Positions 50,480-58,829 of a stretch of 64,000 nt of DNA are shown piece after piece. The notes beneath the pieces were generated by a model. The model saw only the letters and a program-made list of their open reading frames with translations. It did not search any database and was not told where the DNA came from. The stretch is from JAICKM01 sp038228295 (GTDB lineage Bacteria; Chloroflexota; Chloroflexia; QHBQ01; JAICKM01): contig JBBRPH010000020.1 of the NCBI GenBank assembly GCA_038228295.1, forward strand, positions 11,476-75,475, written 5' to 3'. The number at the start of each line of letters is the position of its first letter. Position 1 is the stretch's first letter. The position numbers and the translations under genes were made by a program.

Positions 50480-51415
50480 ATGCTACAGATAGCGGTTGCT
50501 CCCGCCGGCGCGATTGGGGCTTATTTTGGTGGGCGGCTAGCCCAAGCCGGGGCCGGTGTGCGCTTCCTGGCGCGTGGAGCGCAACTGCGTGCCCTGCAAC
50601 AAAGGCTGGTGGTGCAAAGTATCGCCGGCGATTTTCAATTAGAGCCGCCGGCTTATAACGTCAGCGAGGATGCGGCAGCGGTCGTGCATGGGGCTGACTT
50701 CGTGCTGTTCGCGCCCAAAGCGTTCGATACGGCAAGCGTGGCTCAGGCACTTGCAGCGCATCTGGGGCCGGCGACGGTGGTGATCTCGTTGCAAAACGGC
50801 ATCGAAAACGAGGCCGTGTTAGCCGCTGTTTTGGGACCGCAGCGGGTTGCCGCCGGGGCCGCCTATATTGAGGCCGAAGGCGATGCGCCCGGCCATATCA
50901 CGCACCGGCGCTTGGGTCGGGTGATTGTCGCTGAACAGACTGAAGCCGGCACGCCCGTGCCGCAGTTAGATGCGCTGCACGCCCTCAGCACCCGCGCCGG
51001 CTTTACATTTGAGCGCGCCGCCGACTCCCGCACCCTAAAGTGGAGCAAGCTAGTGACGATCAGCGCCTTAAGCGGCTGGACTGCCGCTGCTCGACGCAAA
51101 CTCGATGCGATCCTAGTTGACCCGGAGCTACGCGCCGCGTTTACCGCCACGCTGCTCGAAACCGCGACCGTGGCCGCTGCTGACGGCGCACACCTGGACC
51201 CGGCGCAAACCGTCGCCGGGGTGCTGGCGCTGTGTGCCAAGTTGGGCGACATGGGTAGCTCGCTGCTTTACGATCTGGAACACAACCGCCGGCTAGAAGT
51301 AGACGCGCTGAACGGAGCAGTAGTTCGCCGGGGCCGTGCGCTTGGTATCGCTACGCCCTACAATCAGGCGCTGCTGGCTTTGTTGGGTGCTCAGCAGGGT
51401 ACTGTTCGCGCTTAA
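50480..51415 (+). CDS. panE: 2-dehydropantoate 2-reductase (ketopantoate reductase)
   Basis: 311 residues. Reduces ketopantoate to pantoate with NADPH in pantothenate/CoA synthesis, although many homologues act on other 2-oxo acids. Rossmann motif is 'IAVAPAGAIGAYFG' (the usual first Gly is Ala), 'VVISLQNGIENE' carries the conserved Asn, the catalytic Lys is in 'TLKWSKLVTISAL', and the C-terminal 'SSLLYDLEHNRRLEVDALNG' motif is complete. GAAAGGA precedes the ATG. Downstream of the T-box and the 69-residue ORF with no terminator between, so probably under T-box control. Confidence 0.88.
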   Translation: MLQIAVAPAGAIGAYFGGRLAQAGAGVRFLARGAQLRALQQRLVVQSIAGDFQLEPPAYNVSEDAAAVVHGADFVLFAPKAFDTASVAQALAAHLGPATVVISLQNGIENEAVLAAVLGPQRVAAGAAYIEAEGDAPGHITHRRLGRVIVAEQTEAGTPVPQLDALHALSTRAGFTFERAADSRTLKWSKLVTISALSGWTAAARRKLDAILVDPELRAAFTATLLETATVAAADGAHLDPAQTVAGVLALCAKLGDMGSSLLYDLEHNRRLEVDALNGAVVRRGRALGIATPYNQALLALLGAQQGTVRA

Positions 51416-51435
51416 CGCTGCCCCTTGTGGCGTGA

Positions 51436-52443
51436 CTACTCCGCCTCGTCGGAGGCGGATGGGCGGACGAGATGCAAGTGGGCTGGTTCGCCGGGTACCA
51501 AGATAGGTGTGGGCGGGGCGGCTTTCTCGTGCACATAGGTCCGCAGGTAGCGCAGTAGCACCGGATCGAGTTGTGCGTCGGGGCGCAGGCGGTCTTCCAG
51601 ATTTTCGCGCTCGGCGAACGCGGTGAAGGCACCGGCGGTGACCGCATCAAAGGCTGAGTCGCTGGGCACAGTGGGTAGATAATGCGCTTGGTGCAGCAGG
51701 GCGCGTAGTTCGGCCAGCAGGCTACCGGTCAGCGGGCGCAGGGCAGCCGGATCGGGCGGCTGGAAATAGAGTTGGTGCAGATCGAGGATGCGGCGCAGTT
51801 CGGCGATAGGCGCGGGGTGATCATCCACACGCAGGTCAATATAGCGGTCGTTGAAGGCTGAGTAGCCGCCGTCCGCACGCACCACCAGCAGGGCCGCCGA
51901 CTGCATACCGCGACTATCACCGCCCGCCGTTTGGCCTGCCGCCAGCGCCGCCACCAGATGATCGGCCAATTCACCCTGTCCACTGGTCTGTTCGGTTAGC
52001 AACGTCTCCACTAGCGCGTCCACCGTCGCCTCACTGACCAAGATATTGCCCTGTGCGGCGAAGTGCGGTCCGCTGCGCCCGCCTGCCCAGGCGAAGCACT
52101 CCGGGCCGGTATACGTCGCCGCCCGGCCTTGCGCGTCCACAAGGCCGGCTTGCCGCTTGGCGCGCCCTTCGTCGGCAGCCGTCAGTTGATCCAACACCGT
52201 CTGCGGATCGTGGCCTGCCGCCAGCGCGTTTAATCCGGCTGGGCCATAGGTTGTGTTGGCCCATGCTTGCGTGGCAATGGCGCCTACGCCCGCCCGCGCC
52301 CACGGTACTACTGCGCCCACGCCCAGGAACTTGGACTGCACGACCACGCCCAAGTCGCCGTTGCGCGGATCATGCGCGACAAGAGAAAACGTTGCCACGA
52401 GCGGTGTGTGAGGGGCGACGGAAACTCGCTTGGGATGCGACAT
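51436..52443 (-). CDS. DUF1028 family protein (Ntn-hydrolase-like)
   Basis: 335 residues. The DUF1028 core (residues about 15-220) begins 'VATFSLVAHDPRNGDLGVVVQSKFLGVGAVVPWARAGVGAIATQAWAN', recognised by 'TFSLVAHDP', 'GVVVQSKFLGVG' and 'GAIATQAWANTTYG', and continues with 'GLVDAQGRAATYTGPEC' and 'AALAAGQTAGGDSRGMQSAALLV'. The fold is that of N-terminal nucleophile hydrolases, with a candidate Thr/Ser after processing; the reaction is unknown. A C-terminal extension of about 100 residues follows. Convergent with panE; monocistronic. Confidence 0.88.
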   Translation of the reverse strand: MSHPKRVSVAPHTPLVATFSLVAHDPRNGDLGVVVQSKFLGVGAVVPWARAGVGAIATQAWANTTYGPAGLNALAAGHDPQTVLDQLTAADEGRAKRQAGLVDAQGRAATYTGPECFAWAGGRSGPHFAAQGNILVSEATVDALVETLLTEQTSGQGELADHLVAALAAGQTAGGDSRGMQSAALLVVRADGGYSAFNDRYIDLRVDDHPAPIAELRRILDLHQLYFQPPDPAALRPLTGSLLAELRALLHQAHYLPTVPSDSAFDAVTAGAFTAFAERENLEDRLRPDAQLDPVLLRYLRTYVHEKAAPPTPILVPGEPAHLHLVRPSASDEAE

Positions 52444-52460
52444 AGTGTGCTCCTTAGGTG

Positions 52461-52528
52461 ATGCGTAGTGCGTAAAGAGATGTAATCACGCTTCACGCAA
52501 CTCAGACCTCAGACCTCAGACCTCCGTC
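52461..52528. repeat. Heptamer arrays abutting a lipoprotein stop
   Basis: ATGCGTA, GTGCGTA at 52461-52474; CACGCTT, CACGCAA, then CTCAGAC three times exactly (52501-52521) and CTCCGTC. The TGA/TAG end of the minus-strand lipoprotein gene (52527) touches the array. Confidence 0.75.
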
Positions 52529-53669
52529 ACCGGCTCCATGCCGGCGCGCCGGCATCCGGCAGCACGCCGGCCTGCCCAGAGCCGTCGGCGCGGATACGTG
52601 CGATGCCGGTGGGTTGCCAGGCCGGGAAAGTCTCGCCCTGCACCAAGCCGCCGGTTTCGTAGACAATCCATTGGCCGTCGGGTGCCCAGTTCGCGTGATT
52701 GGCGGTGGGCAGGAACAGATATTCGCTGCCGTCGCGGGCGCGCACGCCCACCGCCGGGCTTTTGTCGTCACTTTGTGCACGATACAGGATCAGCGAGCCG
52801 GCGCCGTTAAAGCGCGGCAGCGGGCCTTCGGCCGCCGTATCGTTGAGGCGTGTACCGTCGCGCGTTTTTTCGTTACGATACGGCTGGCGGTCGTCGGTCA
52901 CGGTATCGTGCAGCACCAACGCACCGTTCAGGGTCTCGGTGAGCAGCAGCGTGCGGAAGTCCGGCGACCAATCGGGTTCGCCACCGAAGACTGTTAATGG
53001 GTTAGCGGTTGAGTCCAGCGGTAATACTTGGATCGGCCCGGCGGGACCGCTCACGGCCACACGGCGCATATCTCCGGCCCACGTGATGCCCTGCTCGAAG
53101 CTAGGACCGACCGCTTCACTCCCACTGGTTATGCGGGTGATCACGACCGCCGGCCCGCCGGCGACCGGCACAGCCCAGGCGATTTCCGCGCCCATCGTTT
53201 GCGCGTCCAAAGTGAAGTAGCCGATCTGCCGGCCGTCGGGCGACCAGTTAGGTCGTTGGCGGGGGGCCGGCGCACCTTCGGCTAGCGTTGTCTCCGCACC
53301 GCTTGCTGTATCCAGCAGCAACAGTTTGCGGTTGCTGATGAAAGCGACGTGCGCGCCGTCGGGAGCCGGCGCGGGCGGGGCCGTGGCCGGACTGGTGGAA
53401 ACGACTCGCGCGCCACTGCCGTCAGGTGCGGCGGTCCACACGCGCCCTCCGCGCACGAACCAGAGCCGCCCCGTCGGCGCCAGCGTCAGCGGCGCCGGCG
53501 TAGGCGTGGGGCCGTTCGATTGCAACACCGGCGTGCGCGTGGTCGATCCAATCACCGGCGTAAGCTGCTCCAGCGGCGGCTTAGGCACATCGCAGGCAAC
53601 CACGAACAGCCCCACGAACAGCCCCAGGCAGCCGGCCTGCACGCACATCCAGCCTCGTCGGTGCTTCAC
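52527..53669 (-). CDS. Lipoprotein with TolB/WD40-like beta-propeller (PD40 repeats)
   Basis: 380 residues. Signal peptide with lipobox 'FVVAC' (Cys near residue 26) and a Thr/Pro linker. The rest consists of beta-propeller blades with PD40 signatures: 'APDGAHVAFISNRKLLLLD', 'SPDGRQIGYFTLDAQT', 'SPDFRTLLLTETLNG', 'APDGQWIVYETGG'. Such proteins usually scaffold at the outer face of the membrane. Its start codon overlaps the stop of the C39 peptidase gene by four bases (ATGA), so they form one operon, suggesting that the two proteins work together outside the cell. Confidence 0.87.
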   Translation of the reverse strand: MKHRRGWMCVQAGCLGLFVGLFVVACDVPKPPLEQLTPVIGSTTRTPVLQSNGPTPTPAPLTLAPTGRLWFVRGGRVWTAAPDGSGARVVSTSPATAPPAPAPDGAHVAFISNRKLLLLDTASGAETTLAEGAPAPRQRPNWSPDGRQIGYFTLDAQTMGAEIAWAVPVAGGPAVVITRITSGSEAVGPSFEQGITWAGDMRRVAVSGPAGPIQVLPLDSTANPLTVFGGEPDWSPDFRTLLLTETLNGALVLHDTVTDDRQPYRNEKTRDGTRLNDTAAEGPLPRFNGAGSLILYRAQSDDKSPAVGVRARDGSEYLFLPTANHANWAPDGQWIVYETGGLVQGETFPAWQPTGIARIRADGSGQAGVLPDAGAPAWSR

Positions 53670-54712
53670 AGACCCGCTCCTAGCGAGGCGCTATCCGGCT
53701 CGATCACATAGGCCACGCCGCCGTGGCGTAAAAAGACGTGGCGCAAGCCGGCGCGGGAGTAGCGACGCGCCACTGCTTGGCCGTGCGTCGGATCGGCATC
53801 CGGTTCGTTAACAAGGAAATCACCGGCTGCCGTCACGCCGGTCACCACCAATAGGTGGCCCGCCGTGCCTGCCGTGGGCGATTCCGGCAGTTCGCCTGCG
53901 GCGAATGCGATACTGATCACGATCGGCCGGCCCGCCTGTAGCTCGCGTTCCAGGTCGCCCAAACAGGTGAAATGGCGCACTACGGCCCGCAACCCGCAGC
54001 TGCCGGCGTAGGCGACGTTGAACGCCCAGTTGCCGTAGATCGCCGCGCCGTGGTCGAACACGGCCTCGGCCACCTGGGTTGTCGGTTGGTCGTGGCCGTA
54101 GAACTGTAGCACCATACCCAGCGAGGTGGGGCTGCACACATGGAGCGCAAGGTCGGCGGGCGCGGCGTGCTGCGAACGGGCGGGCACCGGCAACTGCACG
54201 GCCCGGCCTAACGGCGGGTCGGCGGCGGGCGGCGGCAGCGACCGCCTCCGGTGGATAGTGCTGACCGCCAGCCGCCGCACCGTCGGCGTGGTTGTACCCC
54301 CGCTCAGGTGGAGCCGCACGGCAAAGGCCGTTGCTTCCAGCCCGGAATCGAGGCGTAACACATCAATCTCGTGCCGCAAGCCGGCGTCCCCGCCGCTGCT
54401 GCTGCGCGGTAGTCGCTGGTCAGGCGCCGCTACGTTCCGGCCCCAATGGCCCATCGTCTGCCAGTCCGACCAGTCGGCGGCTTCCGGCGGCGCATCTGCT
54501 GCCCCGTAACGCAGGCGCAAGTCTGCCTGTAGCGCGGTGCCCGGCGGCATATCGGCATTCCACGACAGGATTGCTTCGGTGAACGGCGCGGCACTCAGGT
54601 CTATCGGGGTTAATTCGTAGCCTGCCTCGGCCATGTAGCGCACGGGAGGATCGGTGGGAGGGGTTAGTTCGGGTAACACGAACCGGGTATGATCGAGCCA
54701 TAGCATGGGCAC
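53666..54712 (-). CDS. C39-family papain-like cysteine peptidase (Peptidase_C39_2)
   Basis: 348 residues. The N-terminal half is a beta-rich domain ('FTEAILSWNADMPPGTALQADLRL'-type segment, carbohydrate-binding-like). The peptidase domain starts near residue 170: catalytic Cys in 'HVCSPTSLGMVLQFYG', His in 'AGHLLVVTGV' and the Asn/Asp in 'FLVNEPDA'. No signal peptide is visible, unlike many family members, so export is uncertain. C39_2 proteins are uncharacterised secreted or cytoplasmic peptidases, distinct from ABC-fused bacteriocin peptidases. First gene of an operon with the propeller lipoprotein. Confidence 0.87.
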   Translation of the reverse strand: MPMLWLDHTRFVLPELTPPTDPPVRYMAEAGYELTPIDLSAAPFTEAILSWNADMPPGTALQADLRLRYGAADAPPEAADWSDWQTMGHWGRNVAAPDQRLPRSSSGGDAGLRHEIDVLRLDSGLEATAFAVRLHLSGGTTTPTVRRLAVSTIHRRRSLPPPAADPPLGRAVQLPVPARSQHAAPADLALHVCSPTSLGMVLQFYGHDQPTTQVAEAVFDHGAAIYGNWAFNVAYAGSCGLRAVVRHFTCLGDLERELQAGRPIVISIAFAAGELPESPTAGTAGHLLVVTGVTAAGDFLVNEPDADPTHGQAVARRYSRAGLRHVFLRHGGVAYVIEPDSASLGAGL

Positions 54713-54759
54713 AGGATCTCCTCTAATCTATCGGCCCAGTATAGCAAGCCCGTCGTGCG

Positions 54760-54789
54760 CTGGCAAGGTGATCGGCAATCGGGTATAAT
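54760..54789 (+). promoter_or_regulatory. Promoter of flippase-like operon
   Basis: CTGGCA (54760-54765), 18-nt spacer, perfect TATAAT (54784-54789). Leader of about 115 nt before the TTG start at 54913. Confidence 0.5.
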
Positions 54790-54912
54790 TGGCAACTGCG
54801 GGTCGCCTATTTGCGTGTGCCTGGATCTAGCGGACAGAGCTGCCGCATTAACGCAATTGTGGCGAACTTTTAAGCAAACTTTAATCTGCTGACCACGTTA
54901 GGGAGTACCGCA

Positions 54913-55995
54913 TTGACTGTTTTAGCTCGGCAACGCAATAAAATCCTGGGGTCGGTGGCTTTCGCCGTATTGGTGTATGCGCTCTTCCTCGGTCTCAACG
55001 ACTACGGCAAGCTCTCGAAAGTGCTGGCAACGTTTACCTGGAGCCTGATCCCGGTGATCTTGTTCTTTAGCGCTTTCAACTACACCTTGCGCTTTCTCAA
55101 ATGGCATTTCTACCTGCACGTCGTTGGGGTGCGCGGTATTCGCTGGCCCGACAGCCTGTTGATCTTTCTTAGCGGCTTCAGCATGACGATTACGCCGGGC
55201 AAAGCGGGCGAGTGGTTGAAATCGCTGATGGTCAAGCAGCTCACCGGCACCCCCATTGCCACAACTGCCCCGATCATCCTGGCCGAGCGTATGACTGACG
55301 GGTTGGCGATGTTGCTGCTGGCGGGAGCGGGTCTATTCCTGTTCGACAACCCGCTGGTGCGCTGGTTTATGATCGCGGTGATCATCGGCGCAGTGGTCGT
55401 CACGGCGCTGATCCAAAACCGGCGCTTTGCCGGCTGGGCGGCCGGGCGGTTGCGGCGCATCTCGTTCCTGAGCGGCCGCGTGGATGGATTGCGCGCTTTC
55501 TATCTCAGCACGTATCAATTGTTGCGTCTGCAAAACCTGGCCCTGGCTGTCGCGCTCGGTTTCGTCTCCTGGTCGGGCGAGTGCATCGCCCTGTTCTTGA
55601 TACTCAACGGCATGGGCATCCCCATGTCGTGGCAACTGCTGGTGCTGTCGTCGTTTGCGATGGGCACCTCCACGCTGGTCGGATCGGTGCTCCTGTTGCC
55701 GGGCGGCTTGGGTGCCACTGAGGGCAGCATCGAAGGCTTGCTGACTCTGTTCGGCCGGCCGCCGTCGCTACCCACCGGAATAATTACGCCCACCGTTGCC
55801 ACGGCGGCGACTTTGCTGATCCGCTTTGCCACACTTTGGTTTGGTGTGGCGGTCGGCTTCGTCGCTCTGGCCCTCGCTCAGGCCCGTTTTGGTAAGATTG
55901 TTGAGCCGCCGCTGGACTCTACCGACCTTTCGGCGAAAGGGGGGGCGGATCTCCCTGCGTTGGAGGAGCGCACGCCGGTGCGCGTGAGCCGATGA
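54913..55995 (+). CDS. Flippase-like membrane protein (UPF0104/LPG synthase TM region)
   Basis: 360 residues with about eight membrane helices. Recognised by 'LFFSAFNYTLRFLKWHFYL', 'FLSGFSMTITPGKAGEWLKSLMVKQLTG' (the diagnostic 'TPGKAGE' motif), 'ILAERMTDGLAMLLL' and 'LLLPGGLGATEGSIEGLL'. The family includes the flippase half of lysyl-phosphatidylglycerol synthases and stand-alone proteins that probably flip glycolipids. No aminoacyltransferase domain is attached. TTG start (54913) with AGGGAG upstream. The last 35 residues are a soluble tail; the stop overlaps the next gene's ATG. Confidence 0.9.
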   Translation: MTVLARQRNKILGSVAFAVLVYALFLGLNDYGKLSKVLATFTWSLIPVILFFSAFNYTLRFLKWHFYLHVVGVRGIRWPDSLLIFLSGFSMTITPGKAGEWLKSLMVKQLTGTPIATTAPIILAERMTDGLAMLLLAGAGLFLFDNPLVRWFMIAVIIGAVVVTALIQNRRFAGWAAGRLRRISFLSGRVDGLRAFYLSTYQLLRLQNLALAVALGFVSWSGECIALFLILNGMGIPMSWQLLVLSSFAMGTSTLVGSVLLLPGGLGATEGSIEGLLTLFGRPPSLPTGIITPTVATAATLLIRFATLWFGVAVGFVALALAQARFGKIVEPPLDSTDLSAKGGADLPALEERTPVRVSR

Positions 55996-57206
55996 GCCGC
56001 CTGCTGCGGGGTATCATGACTGTCGGTTGCTTACCGGCGGTGGCGGGGCTGCTCGTTGCTTGTGCGGGCGGCAATCCGCTGGGTGGTGGCGCATTGTTGA
56101 GCGACGTGAGCGCCGGGTCGGATGCGGGCGTAGTGCGCCCCAGCGGACGGGTGCCGACGGAGCCGGTGGAACTGCACTACACGCTAGGCCGTGCGGCGAC
56201 CGTGGCGATGCGTTTGGAACCGGTGGCGGGCGGCCCGGCTATTCCGCTGCGGAGGGGACAGGCGCTGGGGCCGGGATCGCATTTTGTGCTCTTCAACGGT
56301 GTGGTGCCGGCCGTTGCGCCGCCCGGCCTCGGCGCCGGCACGGTGGCCCGTGTGCTGCCCGACGGCACATACCGTTTCGTTGTCACCGCTGATGCCGCTA
56401 GCGAACACCTGGAGACTGCGGGCACCTTTCGCATCGAAGGCGCGCAGACTACCCCCCCCAGCCTGGAAAACTTACAGGTCTACCCAGCCGCTATTTCACC
56501 CAACGGTGACGCGATTGACGACGTAGCGACGATCACTTACCGTCTGCCGCAAACCGACACCACCTCGGTTACGCTCCAGGGCGCAACCGGCGGCCCGGTG
56601 ACCGTGCTGGCTCCCTTGCGTGTACCCGGCGGCGAACAGCGCGTAACTTTTAACGGCGCAGATCTAGTGGGTAATCCGGTGCCGGCGGGAGTCTATACGG
56701 TCACTGTGCGTGCTGAGGACCGCGCCGGCAACGCGGTCGAAGCGCACCGGTCGCTGACCGTGACCGACACCGGCACGCCAAATATCGCCCTGCTCTCGGT
56801 CAAGATGGACCCACCCGCGCTGATGCTGGGCGGTAAGTTGCACGTCCGCATGGCCGTGCAAAACAGCGGTACGGTGCCGCTCCGCACGCAAGGCCCAGAC
56901 TCCGGCTATACATATAGCACCGACGACTCCTATAGCAGCATCGAAGGTGGGCGCTATGACGGTCAGGCCGGCCTCTGGCGCGTCGGCCTCGACTGGGAAG
57001 GCAACGCCGGCGGTGCGCCCTACCGCTACCCGTTCCGCTGGGGCTTCGGTCACACCCTGGCCCCCGGCGAGATCGTGACCATAGACGGCTATGTGACGAT
57101 CCGTAAACGCGAGCAAACAATGTGGTTCTTCGCCGGAGCCTTGCAAGAGGGGGTCCGCATCGCGCTTGACGGTTTGGGCCGCACGCCGGTGCAGGTGAGT
57201 TGGTAA
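55992..57206 (+). CDS. Lipoprotein with FlgD-Ig-like domain
   Basis: 404 residues, overlapping the flippase-like gene by ATGA. Lipobox 'LLVACAGG' (Cys near 24). A first Ig-like region ('VELHYTLGRAATVAMRLEP', 'PDGTYRFVVTADA') is followed by a FlgD-Ig unit: 'VYPAAISPNGDAIDDVATITYRL', here recognised by 'SPNGDAIDDVATITY', then 'PAGVYTVTVRAEDRAGNAVE'. A C-terminal beta domain ('GKLHVRMAVQNSGTVPLRTQG', 'GYVTIRKREQTMWFFAGALQEG') resembles an intracellular-proteinase-inhibitor/BsuPI-like Ig fold. A surface-exposed adhesive or structural lipoprotein is likely; binding partner unknown. Confidence 0.85.
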   Translation: MSRLLRGIMTVGCLPAVAGLLVACAGGNPLGGGALLSDVSAGSDAGVVRPSGRVPTEPVELHYTLGRAATVAMRLEPVAGGPAIPLRRGQALGPGSHFVLFNGVVPAVAPPGLGAGTVARVLPDGTYRFVVTADAASEHLETAGTFRIEGAQTTPPSLENLQVYPAAISPNGDAIDDVATITYRLPQTDTTSVTLQGATGGPVTVLAPLRVPGGEQRVTFNGADLVGNPVPAGVYTVTVRAEDRAGNAVEAHRSLTVTDTGTPNIALLSVKMDPPALMLGGKLHVRMAVQNSGTVPLRTQGPDSGYTYSTDDSYSSIEGGRYDGQAGLWRVGLDWEGNAGGAPYRYPFRWGFGHTLAPGEIVTIDGYVTIRKREQTMWFFAGALQEGVRIALDGLGRTPVQVSW

Positions 57207-57363
57207 GGATGCGTCTTACACGACGCGAATGACGCCGGCGGGGGTGAAGTGGTGGTTGAAGGCAACCACCTCCCTGACTTGTCGTTGCGGCATGACTGCG
57301 AAACTCAACCGGGCCTGCATCACTGGAAGTCTTGTCTGTGTATTGACGGGGGATTGCGTCGGA

Positions 57364-57915
57364 ATGGCCGAACCGAACCTGATTCTGACCGGTTTCATGG
57401 GCACCGGCAAAAGCAGCGTAGCGCGGGTGATTGCGGCACAGACGGGGCGACCTTGGCGTGATTTCGATACCGAATTGGTGGTCCATTTTGGCCGTTCCAT
57501 CGCGCAGGTGTTTGCCGAGGAGGGGGAGGCGGTGTTTCGAGCGGCGGAGGCGGCCTTATGTCGGGCGTTGCTGCCGGATGCGGGCTTGGTGGTTGCTACC
57601 GGCGGCGGGGCCGCCGTGGAACCCGTGAATCGGTCGGTGTTGCTGGAGCGCGGCGTGCTCATCTGCCTGACCGCTGATCCCGCCGCACTGGTGGCCCGCC
57701 TACTGGCTGACGACGTGCCTACTCGCCCCCTACTCGGCAGCGATCCCGTTGCGGCTTTTCGCCGCTTGCTAGCGGAGCGCGCCCCTGCCTACGCAGCGAT
57801 CCCCTGGCAGGTAGACACCACGGGGTTAACGGTGCCGCAGGTGGCAGCGGCGGTGCTGGCGATCTATGTGCGGGCCGCGCCCCATGTCTCTGCGCAGGAC
57901 GACCACGGCTATTGA
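57364..57915 (+). CDS. aroK: Shikimate kinase
   Basis: 183 residues from ATG 57364 ('MAEPNLILTGFMGTGKSS'), about 10 nt after GGGGGA; the open frame upstream is not coding-like. Catalyses ATP-dependent 3-phosphorylation of shikimate in aromatic amino acid synthesis. Walker A 'GFMGTGKSS', shikimate-binding Asp/Arg region 'WRDFDTELVVHFG' and 'GEAVFRAAEAALC', the 'VVATGGGAAVEP' motif, and the lid 'DDVPTRPLLG' with the catalytic Arg. Length is normal. No other shikimate-pathway gene is close by; it stands alone after the FlgD-Ig lipoprotein gene. Confidence 0.92.
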   Translation: MAEPNLILTGFMGTGKSSVARVIAAQTGRPWRDFDTELVVHFGRSIAQVFAEEGEAVFRAAEAALCRALLPDAGLVVATGGGAAVEPVNRSVLLERGVLICLTADPAALVARLLADDVPTRPLLGSDPVAAFRRLLAERAPAYAAIPWQVDTTGLTVPQVAAAVLAIYVRAAPHVSAQDDHGY

Positions 57916-58038
57916 CAATCCTTCGGCGCAGTGCTGTGCCACTCTGTAGGAGTGGAAACTTGTTAGCAATTGTAGATCGCCTACGAGGCTATGAGTTACT
58001 GGGAACCGACCGGCCAAAAGCCGGCAATGCTGCGCTGA

Positions 58039-58629
58039 TTACTTATAAAAGGCAAATTTGCAGTGGGAGGCACCCATCGCGGCGCACTCTACTTCGATCA
58101 CACGTATATGTCGCCCGACCATGCGATCCCCTAGAATGCGATACATTTCTTCTGCCGACGCACATAGCGGCGCAGCGGCTCCCGTGATGCCCAGGCAGGT
58201 GTGGCAGACCTCGGCGGTCATATACCAAGCCGTGGAGTCTTCGGCTACAATCTGTCGGCTGTACGCCCGTCCCGCCATGTCGGCTAGTTCGTGGACGAAC
58301 CACCCCAGTCTTTCTGGGGCCGGGATTTGTGGTGCATGGGCCAGAGTATCGTGTCCCCATTGGTTTTGCAGGGTTCCCTCCGCAAAGCGCACGCCACAAT
58401 TGCGGTGGAACAAGCGTGCACAACTCTCACCCAGCATCGCATAGACCGTCTGAAACAGGCGTACCAGTTCTTCTCCGTCCGCCGCCGGGCTAAAGTCATC
58501 GGGCGGCAGTTCGTGCAGGAACCGTGTCATGCCGGAGGCGCGCAGCAATGGCTCAAACTGCCGTCCACTAACTTCCCGCACCGCTTGGATCACCACGCGC
58601 ATGGTGTTGGCAGTTACTTCCCCAGCCAT
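58039..58629 (-). CDS. V4R-domain protein
   Basis: 196 residues from ATG 58629, chosen because GAAGGA lies 7 nt upstream. The C-terminal part is a V4R (4-vinyl reductase-like) small-molecule-binding domain: 'AERLGWFVHELADM'-like helix region, 'CHTCLGITGAAAPLCASAEEMYRILGDRMVG' (cysteines that may bind metal), and the typical ending 'VIEVECAAMGASHCKFAFYK' with its two Cys. The N-terminal 90 residues are helical. V4R domains occur in heme-NO-binding-like sensors and Bch proteins; alone, a ligand sensor is the best guess. Monocistronic. Confidence 0.75.
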   Translation of the reverse strand: MAGEVTANTMRVVIQAVREVSGRQFEPLLRASGMTRFLHELPPDDFSPAADGEELVRLFQTVYAMLGESCARLFHRNCGVRFAEGTLQNQWGHDTLAHAPQIPAPERLGWFVHELADMAGRAYSRQIVAEDSTAWYMTAEVCHTCLGITGAAAPLCASAEEMYRILGDRMVGRHIRVIEVECAAMGASHCKFAFYK

Positions 58630-58829
58630 AAGTCTATCCTTCTCACTTGGCAATCACTATGATGTTGCCGCCGGCCCTTTGCGTAGATTGATTACTACCT
58701 GTCCGCCTCATTATACCACACCCGTATACCTATTAGGAGTGCCGACGGTGAGAAGAGGTACGTACCATAGTCCTATAACGGCTTATCCATTAGTCCCTAT
58801 AGCCCCCGTGTTGAATGCTACCGGCCGGC

